From assembly GCA_027604005.1 (NCBI GenBank), contig JADGJT010000250.1, positions 1,195 to 34,926 on the forward strand: a DNA stretch of 33,732 nucleotides. Direction: 5' to 3'. The position numbers and the translations under genes were made by a program. Shown here piece after piece: positions 10,059-24,206 of this stretch. A model generated the notes under the pieces. The model made no database searches. It saw only the letters and a program-made list of their open reading frames with translations, and was not told the origin of the DNA. The stretch's first letter is position 1; the number at the start of each line of letters is the position of its first letter. This DNA comes from Dinochytrium kinnereticum (taxonomy: Eukaryota > Chytridiomycota > Chytridiomycetes > Chytridiales > Chytridiaceae).

Positions 10059-13000
10059 ATGCTTTCCGCCATCGCTCCCCCCACCCGCACATCCATCGAC
10101 TCATCTTCATCCACGCATGACCAAACTACTCCAACCCCACCCCCGCCACCCCATCCGTCAACTGACTCTGCACCGGTGACAACTCAGGAGGATCCGGCGG
10201 ACTTGAAGACGTTTGGTGGGATTGCTGAGGAGTACACTGGCCAACCTTCTTTGGCGAGGTCTGGGAAAGAGACTGGGGAGGTTAGACCTGTGTTGAGGGT
10301 TGAGACTTCGGCGTTGGGGTTGGGAGGAGGAGGTGGTGGTGGGGCTTCAATTGGAATGGCTCATTGCAAGTCAATGGTAAGAAAATGGAACAGTTAAAAG
10401 CAGTTTTATTTTAAGAGTTGTTTGGGTAGTTTAGTCTGTTTTTTTCCTTACTTTCTTCTCTTGGTTGACCCTGCTTCTTTTTTTCTGGGTGCATGCAGGG
10501 TCCATTTCTCACGAATGAGGATACTTTTTTGAGGAGTTATACGCAGAGGACGCAGAGATGGCCTTCTTATTATGAGGACAGTAAGCAGCATTGGGCTCAA
10601 CGTCCTTACGCTTCCGTCCGTCCCTTAAACTCAGCCACGAAGAAGATGAAGGTATAGGTTTATTTCTGCCTTCGCGTCGTTTTAAAAGAATCGAGACCCC
10701 CTCGGAAGGTATTAACGACCTTATTGGATCAAACAAACAAAAAAAAAAAAACAAAAAAAAAACGAACAAACAGGACATAAAAAGCCCATCCCCACCTCCA
10801 CCACCCCGAAAATCACCCACTCCTCCCCCAGAAGAGCAGCAACCAAACCCCGCGAATGACCACCCCTCATCTCCACCACCCCTCCCTTCATCAGCCGACG
10901 AAAACGTGGACGAAGATGTTCTGCTTCTCCCTGAAAACATGACACTGTGCATCACGATCTACCCTTATAGCGCTAACAAGAATGATGAGGTGTCATTTTT
11001 GGAGGGTCATGTGATTCGGGTTGTTAGGAAGGTTATTGGAGGGTGGTGGGAGGGACAGTTGGATCAGAGGGTTGGATGGTTTCCGGCGAATCATGTTGTG
11101 CCGTATGTTCCGGCGCCAGTGAGTGGGTCGGGGGGGAGTGGATCGACGCAGTTTGAGATTGATGATCAGGTGTGTTGTTGTCTTTTTGTTTTTCTCTCTC
11201 TCTCTCTTGACTCGGTGCTTCCCTTTTTCTTCTTCTTTTTTGTATTTCTGAGGGTGGAGGGACTGTTTCTATTTATTTTTTTGTGTGTTGGGTTGGTTTG
11301 GAACGTTGTCTTTGTTTGCTTTTTTGGGGAGACGGCTTTGGGCCTCGCTAACCTTGACTTCCCCTAAACCATTCCCCTTAATAGCAGATTGGCCCTTTCG
11401 CCAACACGGTCGAAGAGCTGGATCAGCTTCGACTCAAGACCATCCTACTGAACAATGAGATTGAAGCTGATAACAATCCTCTCATTGCCCCGCCTTCTGT
11501 CGCTGAAGCATCGTCTGTCGTTGGGTCGTCGACCGCATCCATCCTTAGCGTTGAACGAGCTGATGAGGCGATGGTTGAACAGCGGTCGAAGATTTTAGGG
11601 GACCTGATGATGAATGAGAAGTTGTATTTGGGGTCGTTGGTGGATTTTGTTCAGGTAAAGGGGTTTCTTGACCCTAGTTGGCCTTTTTGTTTCTTTGCTG
11701 TTGGTTGCTGACATGTTTGGTGGTTTTGACAGGAATTTATCAACCCTCTCTCGAAAGAGCCTTGGTTTCCGATGCATGATCGGTTTTGCATGTTTTCGAA
11801 TATTCATGACATGGTCGATTTGCATCAATCTTGGGTGGAAACTTTGACGGCACTCGCTGCGGAACCTCACAAGACCAAGAGTATTGCGTCAGCTTTCATC
11901 AATTTTGTGGGTTTATTGTTTGAGTCTTTGCCTGCTTTTTTTTTTTTACTTTTTTTTTTTTGATATGGGGTTAGATCTCTCGTTCCATTTCTGACTTTTT
12001 GGTAGGCTTACCGCTATGCTGAGACGTATGTGCAGTACTGCTCCCTTCTCCCGGATACGATATCCATCGCTTCAAAGTATAGTCAGGACCCACATATGAC
12101 GAGGTTTTTAATGGTGAGCGTTCCTCCCCGCCAATTCCTTTTTGTCTCTAGGGAGAATGAACGATGGACCAATACTTAACTTTTGTACCATTAGAGCACC
12201 TCTGCGAAATCAACACCGCTGATCCTCCATATTGTTTCGTTCATGCATAAACCTATGCAAAGGAGACATCGATATCACTTGATCGTAAAGGTGGGGAGTT
12301 TGTTGTTTTTTTTTTGTAATAGTTCACCTTGTTTTTTGTGAAGCTTTGCTGGTTTTATTAACCCGAACAATTAGGATGTCATTGCTGCGACGTTACCTGA
12401 GGACACTGATCTGTCAAGTCTGAAGACAGCTTATGAGTGCCTTGAGGAGTCATTTAATGACATTGAGTCTGCAAGAAGGATGATTGAGAATCGGGAGGTG
12501 ATTCGGAACATTATGAGGAAGTTAGATTCTTGGGAGGTGATTATTCTTGTGTATTTTTTTCTAAGAACGGGCTGAAGAAGAGTTTTTTGTTTTTTTCTTC
12601 TTCACTTTTGTGTTGGATAAGAATTTGGAAGAGGTGCAATGGTTGATTTTTTTTTTCTTTTTTTCTTTCTTCTTCTTCTCGTTGTTAGGGTCCTGGTCTT
12701 GAGCATTATGGTGACCTGTTGCTGGAGGGTAACCTCAAGTTTCACGAGTCTGGGAGACCGAGGGAGAGACAGTTTTATCTTATGGAGAAGATTCTTGTGA
12801 TTCTTCGACATGATAGGTCTCTGAAGAATGGTGCTCCAAGATTTAGGGTCGTTGAGCGAATCGTTCTGTCAAGAATGGTGGTGAAATCGGTTGTGCTCGT
12901 TAATGACTCTGAGGGTACGTAAATCGTTATTCTTTCTTTTCACATTGAGTTAACATGCTTTACTTTTGTTCTCAGACTCCCCACTGTCATTTCAAATGAC

Positions 13001-16000
13001 GTACGTTGGTGACGACTCGAAGGAAAAGAAGATCATTATCACAGCCTTCAATCCTGACCAACGAAGCCTCTGGATGTCCTTTATCGAACGCCAGCTCGAT
13101 AAGAACAAGCGTGCCACATTTCCTTCACTCCCTCGCGACCTTCAAGACGAGATTTTATCCATCTCGTCAGGCCACCAGCCCCGCATAATGGGTGGGACTG
13201 GTGACGACGCTGACGAAGTCCAGTCACCGACTGGGAAGGGGAGCGGGAAGACGCTCAAGTGGCTGTCAAGGTGGGGGTCCAAGTTTAAGAGGAAGCTTAA
13301 TCGGGATGGAGAGCTTGGAGAAAAGGATCTTGCTAGTCCGGCGAGTGATGTTTCGGGAGGGCATATCTTTGGCAAGGGGTTTAGGAGACGAAATGCCCAG
13401 CAGCTTCGTATGGATGATTCTGTGATCAGCAAGGAGCCGCCTTTGAGGACTACGAGCTTGAGAACCATGTTTACGGAGAGCGATGGTGGAGGACATACTG
13501 GTCTCTCGACCCTTGATCGGTTTACATCGGCTGGACCACCGGCGTCGGTGGCGAATACTCCTCTTCTTGTACACGGGATTAGCCCGGCCTCTGAAGTGGC
13601 TCCGCCTGTTTTGCACGCCGTTCACCATGTGGATTTAGGGAAATCACCGGCGTTGTTTGCTCCTCCGATGGACTTCCCACCCGCTAAAGACATTGCTCCA
13701 TTCTCTGTGATAGCGACGGCGGCGTTGTCGGATGTTGAGAGAAAGTCGCTTCAGTTTTCTTCCTCGACAGCTGTGAGCCCCGTTGGGATTGATGGGAAAC
13801 CTTTGGCTCACTCCCCGACTGTTGAGGCGACCGTGACGTCGAATCGGTCCTCACGAGGTTCGAGGGAGACCACTCCTGTGAACACCACGCCTGGAAGAGG
13901 GTCCAAGAGACGGTCGTCAGCCTCGCAATCGCTTTCGAGACCTGAGTCTGGAAAGGGGTCGACACCTTCGACACCCAGTTTGAGGAGACAGAGAGGTGTT
14001 GGGGCTGCTGCGGCTGTTGCTGCTGAGGAAGGTTTTGCGATGCCGCCGCCGATTACCGAGCTTGCGCCTTTGGTGTTGAAGCTGGATAGGGATGGGTTTG
14101 GGGAGATTGATTTTGGGTTTACGGAGAAGAGGGATGAGGGTGAGGGTGGGAAGGAGGAGGAGGTCGCGGCTGTTGCATCTGCTGCTGAGCCTCACGGTGA
14201 GAGGGATTTGGATGATGTTAAAGGGGAGGTTGGGCATTTGTCTTTGAGCAGGAGGAGCCTGCTGTCGGAGAAGATTCGGCTCGTGAAATCGAGAAGCATG
14301 CCGTCCTTATCGTCAATGTATGAAAAAAGGCCGTTATCAGATGCTTCAACCTCTTCTACTTCGTCAACATCGTCCTCTTTCAGAGTGAATTTCTCCCCGT
14401 TGCGACCGTTTGCCCTCCCCGTTGTGGCAGATCCCACCCCCGACCCTGATGATGAGCAAGAGCGGAAGATGGCTTCAAGTAATGATGACGCAACAGGGGC
14501 TATCCCGAGCGCGGTTGTTGCTGACGCTGCTCAGGGCACCATCAGCGATGCTCGTGGGCAGTTTGGCTCTGATGGTGAGGCTTGGTCACCTTCTGGACAG
14601 TTCTTGCAGTGGCAGTACAGCCAAGCGAATGGACCCCGGGAATGGAGCATGACGGAGTCTCGGGGGACTGGGATTGAGGATTCTGAGGATGGTGGGGAGG
14701 AGATTGAAGCGGAGGATGAGAGAGAGGAGGAGGAGGATGAGCCTGAAGATGAGGAGGAGGAGGAGGAGGAGGATGAGGAGGATGATGAGGCGGCGGCGGC
14801 GGGGCTTGGGGAAGGTGGTGAACGTCGAAGTCACCGCCATCATCGAAGGCCTTATGAGGATGGTATGTCTGGAGATGATGAAGAATCTGCGGCTGAGTCG
14901 CGAGAGGGAAGGTTTGGAAGACGCCGCGCACCTAGAAAGCGACCTTCAGCTTCAGCTATTGTCGATGCTGTGAGTGACGCTGTGAAGAACCTCTTCAAGT
15001 CTTCACAAGGACATCACCCAAGGGTTAGGCCCGCTGATGAATCAGATGGGGATTCCCGGACCATGAGGGACGAAGCCGCTTCAGAGGCGGAGGGCGGATC
15101 AGTGTTCTCGTCAGGACCCAGAAGAATGCCATCACGTGAGGGGTCGATTGGGAAGATTGGCGGGATGGTGGGTGGGTCTTCGTCTTCTGTGACAGTAGCA
15201 GCTGGAGGATCGCCTGCGGGGCTTGAACGGGTCTCTGCGAGGAAGTCAAGCATGTCTGATATTCGAGGATTCTTCAAGCCAAAAAGGAGTAGGAACAGCA
15301 GTCAATCCGCACATCCTGGTGGAGGAGTTGTGGTTCAGCCGCCTTCTCCTAGTGGGGTGTCGTCATCAACCGCTCCGTCCGGAACGGCCGCCGTTCCTAG
15401 CACTCAATGTGATGGAGTGTTGAGTGATTATGCTTACAGTGGGAGTGAGAGTGGTGGTGGGCCTGGAAGTTTCAGAGCGATGTCGAGAGCATCGTCAGGG
15501 ATGGTCAGCGGAGAGGAGTTCGCTAGCCCAAGATATTCGAATATGATGATAGGACATCTAGTTGGAAGGGCTGCCCCTGCCTCTGTTCCTACTGCAGCTG
15601 CTGTTGCCGCCGTTGCGACGTCAGTCACCTCTTCTGGGGAGTATCCAGGAGGATCCTCACCTGCTACTCAAGGGATTGGTATCATCGGGAAGCTGAGAAT
15701 GTCAACAGATAGGGAGGGACATGGAGGGCCTGGATCCATTCGAGGGGGAAAGGCCGGAGGTGGAGACACTGCTGCCAGCGTGTCGTCGAGGTCGCCAAGG
15801 GACCCCACTCCCACGGGTTGGCTTGACACCGAGCGACCAATGATTCCTCCGATTGATACGGCAGAGATTGTTGACGACTCGACAGATCAGACTGCACCCT
15901 CCCCTATCACTGTTGTGGAAGGAGGAGCAAGGGCCCCACTTCGAGCGTTCCCGATCCCCGATATTGTGGCCATTGACGATGATGCACCGGCAACATCGAG

Positions 16001-16280
16001 GGTTGGAACTGCGCCACGTCACCCTCTTCGACAGCCATCCCCTGGACCTCCTGTGGCTGGTGGTCGACTAGGGGGAGGGAGCGTAAGGTATAGCTCTGCT
16101 TCGTCAATGCAGTTTGGAGTGCCGACTGTCACTGGGGAAAGAGAAATGGTCATGGTTGAGAAGGCTTGGTGTGAGGAGATTATGGGAAGGTACGAGACTA
16201 TGGCTAGGGAGGTCGTAGAGTTGAGGGCAAAGGTACTAGAATTAGAGGAGATCGTGAGGGGAAGGGGAAGGGAGATATAA
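10059..16280 (+). CDS. SH3-DH-PH Rho guanine nucleotide exchange factor
   Basis: Ten exons: 10059-10376, 10499-10651, 10774-11169, 11388-11654, 11733-11906, 12006-12113, 12195-12290, 12375-12536, 12689-12914 and 12976-16280; 1734 residues. An SH3 domain lies at about 214-269 (ITIYPYSANKNDEVSFLEG, then GGWWEGQ and GWFPANHVV). The DH (RhoGEF) domain is about 353-557: it starts RSKILGDLMMNEKLYLGSLV and includes FMHKPMQRRHRYHLIVK. The PH domain is about 567-675 and ends SLWMSFIERQL. DH-PH tandems exchange GDP for GTP on Rho/Rac/Cdc42 GTPases at membranes; SH3-DH-PH order resembles the ASEF/collybistin group. The last exon alone codes about 1100 residues: a Ser/Pro-rich disordered tail, an acidic D/E run near 1200-1240, many basic Ser sites, and a C-terminal coiled coil (about 1690-1734). 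The donor at 10652 (GTATAG) is weak but restores phase and frame; the N-terminal 160 residues are the least certain. Confidence 0.88.
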
Positions 16281-17295
16281 GGTGCTCTGTTTGTTGCTAT
16301 TTTTCGTGTGTCTGCTGTATTGCTCCTGTTTTACTTCATGTTTTTTTTTGTTGTTGTTTGTTTGTGTTTTTTTTTTTGGTTTTTCTTGTTTTTTTTGTAA
16401 CAAGAGTGCAGCTTTTTTGAAGTGCCGTGTGTTGCTATCTTCTTCCATGTTTTTCTTTCCGTGGTGGATTATTCTCGTGTATTTCACGTGGGACTACCAC
16501 CTTTGGGCTTTTTTTTGTTTTGGAAACGTTATTGCTGCTGTCGAATACTTTTTTATTAATTTTTTTTAGTACATTATCTTTCTTCCTTGCACCTATTTTT
16601 GCGCACCTCTGATGTTTTCAGTGACGTCGCAGGGGTTTCTTGGTGTTTTTTTTTTTTTTTTTTCCTTTCCAACTCTCTCTCTTTCTTTTTTTCTTTTTTT
16701 TTTCGCTTGCTTCTTTTCTCTGCTTTCCCCAGTTTGGTTTCTTTGAAACTAGGCTGCATGAGCTCCAAGTCTGTGAAGGCCCCCCCGCTTCTCTCCAACC
16801 TTCTTTCATCACCGCTTTCCCTCACATTTCTAATTTTTTTTTTTCTTTTCTTTTCTTTAAGCCGTAGTTCTGCTTTTTTTTTTATTGTTTTTGTAAGCAC
16901 CCTCTAAACCCATTCTCTCTTTTTTTTTTTATCGCGTCTTGTCACTAGATGTTGTCTGTTTATTTTTACACTTTGCAGGGACCATTCTTTCGTCTCTGCC
17001 CTTCCTCCCCGCCCCCATCCCATTCGTCCCCGTTCCTCCTCCTCCCTTCCTTTTCTTTTTATTGTAATCTTTAGCAGTTGTTTAGTTGTGTTGTTTTTTG
17101 CCGTTTTGCACGCGAAGTGGACAGGAAGTTGGGGATGGAGCAGTACCCAGTGGTCTTTGTTGTTTGTTTGCTGTTTGCCTTTAATGAATGATTGTTTTGT
17201 ATTTACGTCGTTTACGCTTGATGGGGTGTTGTATGCTGCTGTCGCAAAGAGTCCGATCTAAAATTGTCAGCAATTGGCGAGGCACTGCGTGCGGT
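16281..17295. other. T-rich intergenic region between Rho GEF and AFG2 genes
   Basis: One kilobase with many oligo-T runs (for example 16646-16664 and 16921-16932) and no supported gene. The phenylalanine- and lysine-rich frames on either strand come from these tracts. In-frame ATGs at 17188, 17221 and 17233 lie upstream of the chosen AFG2 start. Confidence 0.6.
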
Positions 17296-20895
<3,600 letters not shown>

Positions 20896-21574
20896 GGAGG
20901 GCGACAAATGGCAATCTCCAGACTTCACATGGAAAGTGGAAGAGTGTCAAAGCGTGAAAAAACCTGTAACAAAAAAAAATTGGTTTCAACCCTCCCCCTC
21001 CTCCACCTTGCCTCCCTACTGCTCACTCCCCGCTCTGACCGACTTTGGCAGGCGAGCCGTCATCGCCGACCGGCCCTCGAATCACTCCTGCTGTGCATTG
21101 TATTTGCAGTAAAGGTCTGCACTCTGTGCGCACTCTTTTCGGAAAGATCGCCATCCAGAGTGTAAATCCGTAGCTGAACTGCACGCTCTGGGCAGAAACG
21201 CATTCACTGTTGTTGTTGTTGTTGTTTGCATTTCTTCTCTTTCTTCACCTTTTCTTGACAACGGCTGCTGTTGCTGCGAGGAAGACGAAAAGAAAAACTC
21301 TTCCCTCAACCCTACAGGCAATCGTCGACCTGTCAAAAGCCCTTCTGCAGGCAGCTCAGCGACGATGCATCATATCTGGCATTGGGGCAATTCGACCCAG
21401 GCGTTCCCCGTGCCAGCATCGACCTTGGCGATCGCATGGGAAGGTCGAGTGTCGCTTGCATCCCGGCGGAGGACGCTTTCCCATTGTCAAAACCATACAC
21501 ATCAACGAAGAGCCTCGGCCTCGACTTCCATCACCACCTCGACCTCCTCGTTAAACAACCAAACCAACCCCGAC
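20896..21574. other. Spacer and probable 5' leader of the next gene
   Basis: It contains a (GTT)n tract at about 21210-21228 and C/T-rich stretches. The frame of the next gene is open back to 21365, where an ATG would add 70 residues of poor quality. No other gene is seen. Confidence 0.5.
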
Positions 21575-23122
21575 ATGAAGAACAACACCCACTCCACAAA
21601 CCAATGTGCAAATGCACCTCCCTCGTCTCCTTGCCCATCACCTATCATGAGGAGGAAAAGGCTTAGCGGGCCACCTGCTCTCAGCTCTCCGATACCCAAC
21701 ACCGTCCCTGTCACCCCTTCTTCTCTCTCGGCACCGGCCGTACTTTCATCACCCCAACCTCCTTTGCCGTCTACACCGACCTCGAAACGCCCACCCTTAG
21801 CACGAGCACCAAGCAGCCTTAAAGACAACTCGGTAGCACACCCTCCACAAGCAAGTGCACCGACCACTGCAGTGGGATCTTCTGCAAGTATCATTTTAAA
21901 GAGCCCCAGCAGCACGATTGGAGGTGTGAAGAGCCCGACTAGCACGGTCGGAGGCAGTCACTTGGACTTGGCGTCCGCCGATAATGTCACCTTGCTTAGT
22001 GAGATCTCCCGACTTCGGAAGCTTGTGGATCGAACTGTTAGGCGAGCTGAGGATGCCGAAATCCGGATATCAATTATTGAAGGAGAGAGACAGACCTTAG
22101 AGAAAGATTTGAGAAGAGAGCAGCGGAGGAACGAAGGTGATTTTTATTCAGATAGTTGTTGTTTTTTCCCCGATTATTGACCCTTTTCTTCTTTAGAACT
22201 TGTTGCGCTATGCACAGAACAAAGTCTTCTCCTTGCACGTCCGTCACGGCCTTGGTTCCGTCCAAACGGCTTCCCTCAATCCAGTGCATCAGCCGCGACT
22301 TCAACACCCTCTCCATTTTTTCAATCCACATCGGCGCGCCCAATGCACACGCTCACAAGTCACCCAACAACATTAAGGCATATTCAATTGCCATCAGCAG
22401 ATGTATCAACCCCAGCCGGCGATTCGCTCGTTAAAATTGATACCACTCAGGCAGTTTTGGATACTAGGAGCCTCCAAAAGAGCACTAGTAGCCTTTCTGT
22501 CCTGACCACGATCAATCCTCTTCGTGACAGCCCCATCATTTTTTTGACTCCCATTCAGCTCCGAACACGGGTGGGCTCCTGGGCTTCTGACCAAGCGAAA
22601 ATCGCCGCTACAGGATCTTGGCTACCTGTCCGCTCCACTTCTCCCACCCCGACATCCCCGAGGAAATTAATCACCGGTCGTAATGACGACGAAAGCCGCA
22701 CGCCGTCGTCTCGAACCAGGTCCCTCTCGAACGTTACGGCTTCCTCAACTAGCAGGGCCCATATGCCTTCGTTGAGGTCTCGCGCATCCGATGCTAACCT
22801 CTCGCTCTTTGCCGGAGCCTCCCCTCGCAGCCCTGGCGCGACCCTTCGACGTGTGAGATCCGTGGACCCGTCCAACCAATCGCTTCGTGAGAGGGCAGTG
22901 TCGTCGCTCCCCGCTCACGCGGAGGATGTGGAGGAGCCTAGGTCGAGGAATGATTCAGGCAGGCCTCCTCTGGCTCCTTCGCTTAAGGCAAAGTCTCCTT
23001 CGTCTCGTGTTGCTTCCGACGGTGCTGTCGCCAGTGGGCTTTTGGACGGCATTGATTTGTCGCCCTCTGTGACTTCTGTGATTAAGCCACCCAGGAGCTA
23101 CACTTCCCGAACTGACTGTTAA
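21575..23122 (+). CDS. Ser/Pro-rich protein with central coiled coil, unknown function
   Basis: Two exons, 21575-22136 and 22197-23122, joined in phase 1 across a 60-nt intron; 495 residues. Residues 1-130 are Ser/Pro/Thr-rich and contain a duplicated ten-residue unit (KSPSSTIGGV then KSPTSTVGGS). Residues about 136-200 form a coiled coil (LLSEISRLRKLVDRTVRRAE, then GERQTLEKDLRREQRR) that continues across the splice junction (ELVALCTEQSLLLA), which supports the join. The rest is disordered with basic Ser-rich patches. I recognise no catalytic or binding domain. The start is uncertain: an in-frame ATG at 21365 exists, but its extra sequence is less protein-like. The make-up would fit a scaffold or cytoskeletal adaptor, but this is only a guess. 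Confidence 0.65.
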
Positions 23123-23733
23123 GGGGTTTCGGCTGATAATACTAATACTTGTGGTGGTGGTGACTGCAGTCTGGCGTTACGATTGGGGAACGGATTCAGT
23201 TGATATGTGGCATTTAATCTTGCTTCGCTTACAGTAGCTATGGAACCAATTAGTCGCCTTCCATTTGCTTAAGACGAAGCTTCCTAAAGGCTTCACGCGT
23301 CAAACTAACTGTCGAATCCCCCCTTCACCAGATGTGGCCTGGATTTGCTACGATTCATTCATCGCACCTTGATATGGCTGTCCCAAAGTTTCTTGCACGT
23401 GTCATTTGTTTGTTGTTGTTTTTTTGTTTTGTTTTTTTTTTTGTTGTTGTTTCTCTTTTCATAAGTCTTTCCATCCCCTTGCTCTCGCTTGGCAGTCATA
23501 TGCGCCAACTTCCCCCACCGCATTTTTGGCATCTTTCTGCCTTAATTCCTCGCCATGCATGCAATCGCATCTCCCCTCTTCTCCTCTCCCTCAACCATTT
23601 ACAACTAACTGGCTTTGACCTTAAGCCGTCAATTCTGCAACCATCTCCAAGTATTGCTGCTGTCGACGCTAAAAATAAACTCAACCACCACACCCATACA
23701 TTGAATTGCATTTTGAAAAAATTGACAGCAGCC
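23123..23733. other. Spacer upstream of the dehydratase gene
   Basis: It holds a T-rich tract (23407-23465) and C-rich patches. The frame of the downstream gene is open from 23332, but the extra N-terminal sequence is a homopolymer-derived hydrophobic run (codons of the oligo-T tract) and is not believed. Confidence 0.5.
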
Positions 23734-24147
23734 ATGCAATATCTCGGAAGAACACGGACGTTGTGGGCAAGAATGTCGACCTCAACCCCAACAACCGCGA
23801 CCACGGCCCTCAAGAAACGAGTTCTCTCTACCCTTTCAGCAGCGGAACGGTCCCAATACCTTCCTTCTCTCGAGAAATCCGGCTGGAAGACCCCATCCAC
23901 GGGCCGAGACGCTCTCACCAAGACTTTCAAATTCGCTGATTCAGGGTTCTCTGGCGCCTTTGGGTTTATGACGAGAGTGGCATTGGCGGCTGAAAAGGCT
24001 GACCATCACCCTGAATGGTTTAATGTTTACGATCGAGTTGAGGTTGTGCTGTCGACTCATGATGCCGGAGGATTAAGCATGAGGGACATCAAGTTGGCAG
24101 AATTGATGGATCGGTTTGCGGAGGAGGCCGGGGGAAAGAGTTTGTGA
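23734..24147 (+). CDS. Pterin-4a-carbinolamine dehydratase (PCD/DCoH family)
   Basis: Single exon of 137 residues from ATG 23734. The core matches the family end to end: [67 protein letters not shown]. The histidine pair in DHHPEW and the His of the STH motif are the known active-site histidines. The enzyme dehydrates 4a-hydroxytetrahydropterin made by aromatic amino acid hydroxylases, so the cofactor can be recycled. A second in-frame ATG at 23773 gives 124 residues. The 13 extra residues of the longer form are Arg-containing and could be a weak mitochondrial presequence. It ends 59 bases from the stop codon of the convergent PPR gene. Confidence 0.93.
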   Translation: MQYLGRTRTLWARMSTSTPTTATTALKKRVLSTLSAAERSQYLPSLEKSGWKTPSTGRDALTKTFKFADSGFSGAFGFMTRVALAAEKADHHPEWFNVYDRVEVVLSTHDAGGLSMRDIKLAELMDRFAEEAGGKSL

Positions 24148-24196
24148 GCGGTAGCTGCTCCCTTTTAATCATTACTATATATGGACGAGTCTCGTC

Positions 24197-24202
24197 AATA
24201 AA
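24197..24202 (+). terminator. Poly(A) signal of the dehydratase gene
   Basis: AATAAA 49 nt after the dehydratase stop codon, followed by a T-rich patch. Cleavage 10-30 nt further on would fall inside the antisense 3' coding end of the PPR gene (stop at 24207-24209). Confidence 0.6.
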
Positions 24203-24206
24203 AACA

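Noticed and set aside
23332..23733. N-terminal extension of the dehydratase from ATG 23332
   Set aside because: It is a hydrophobic run translated from an oligo-T tract; the family needs only the part from 23734 or 23773.
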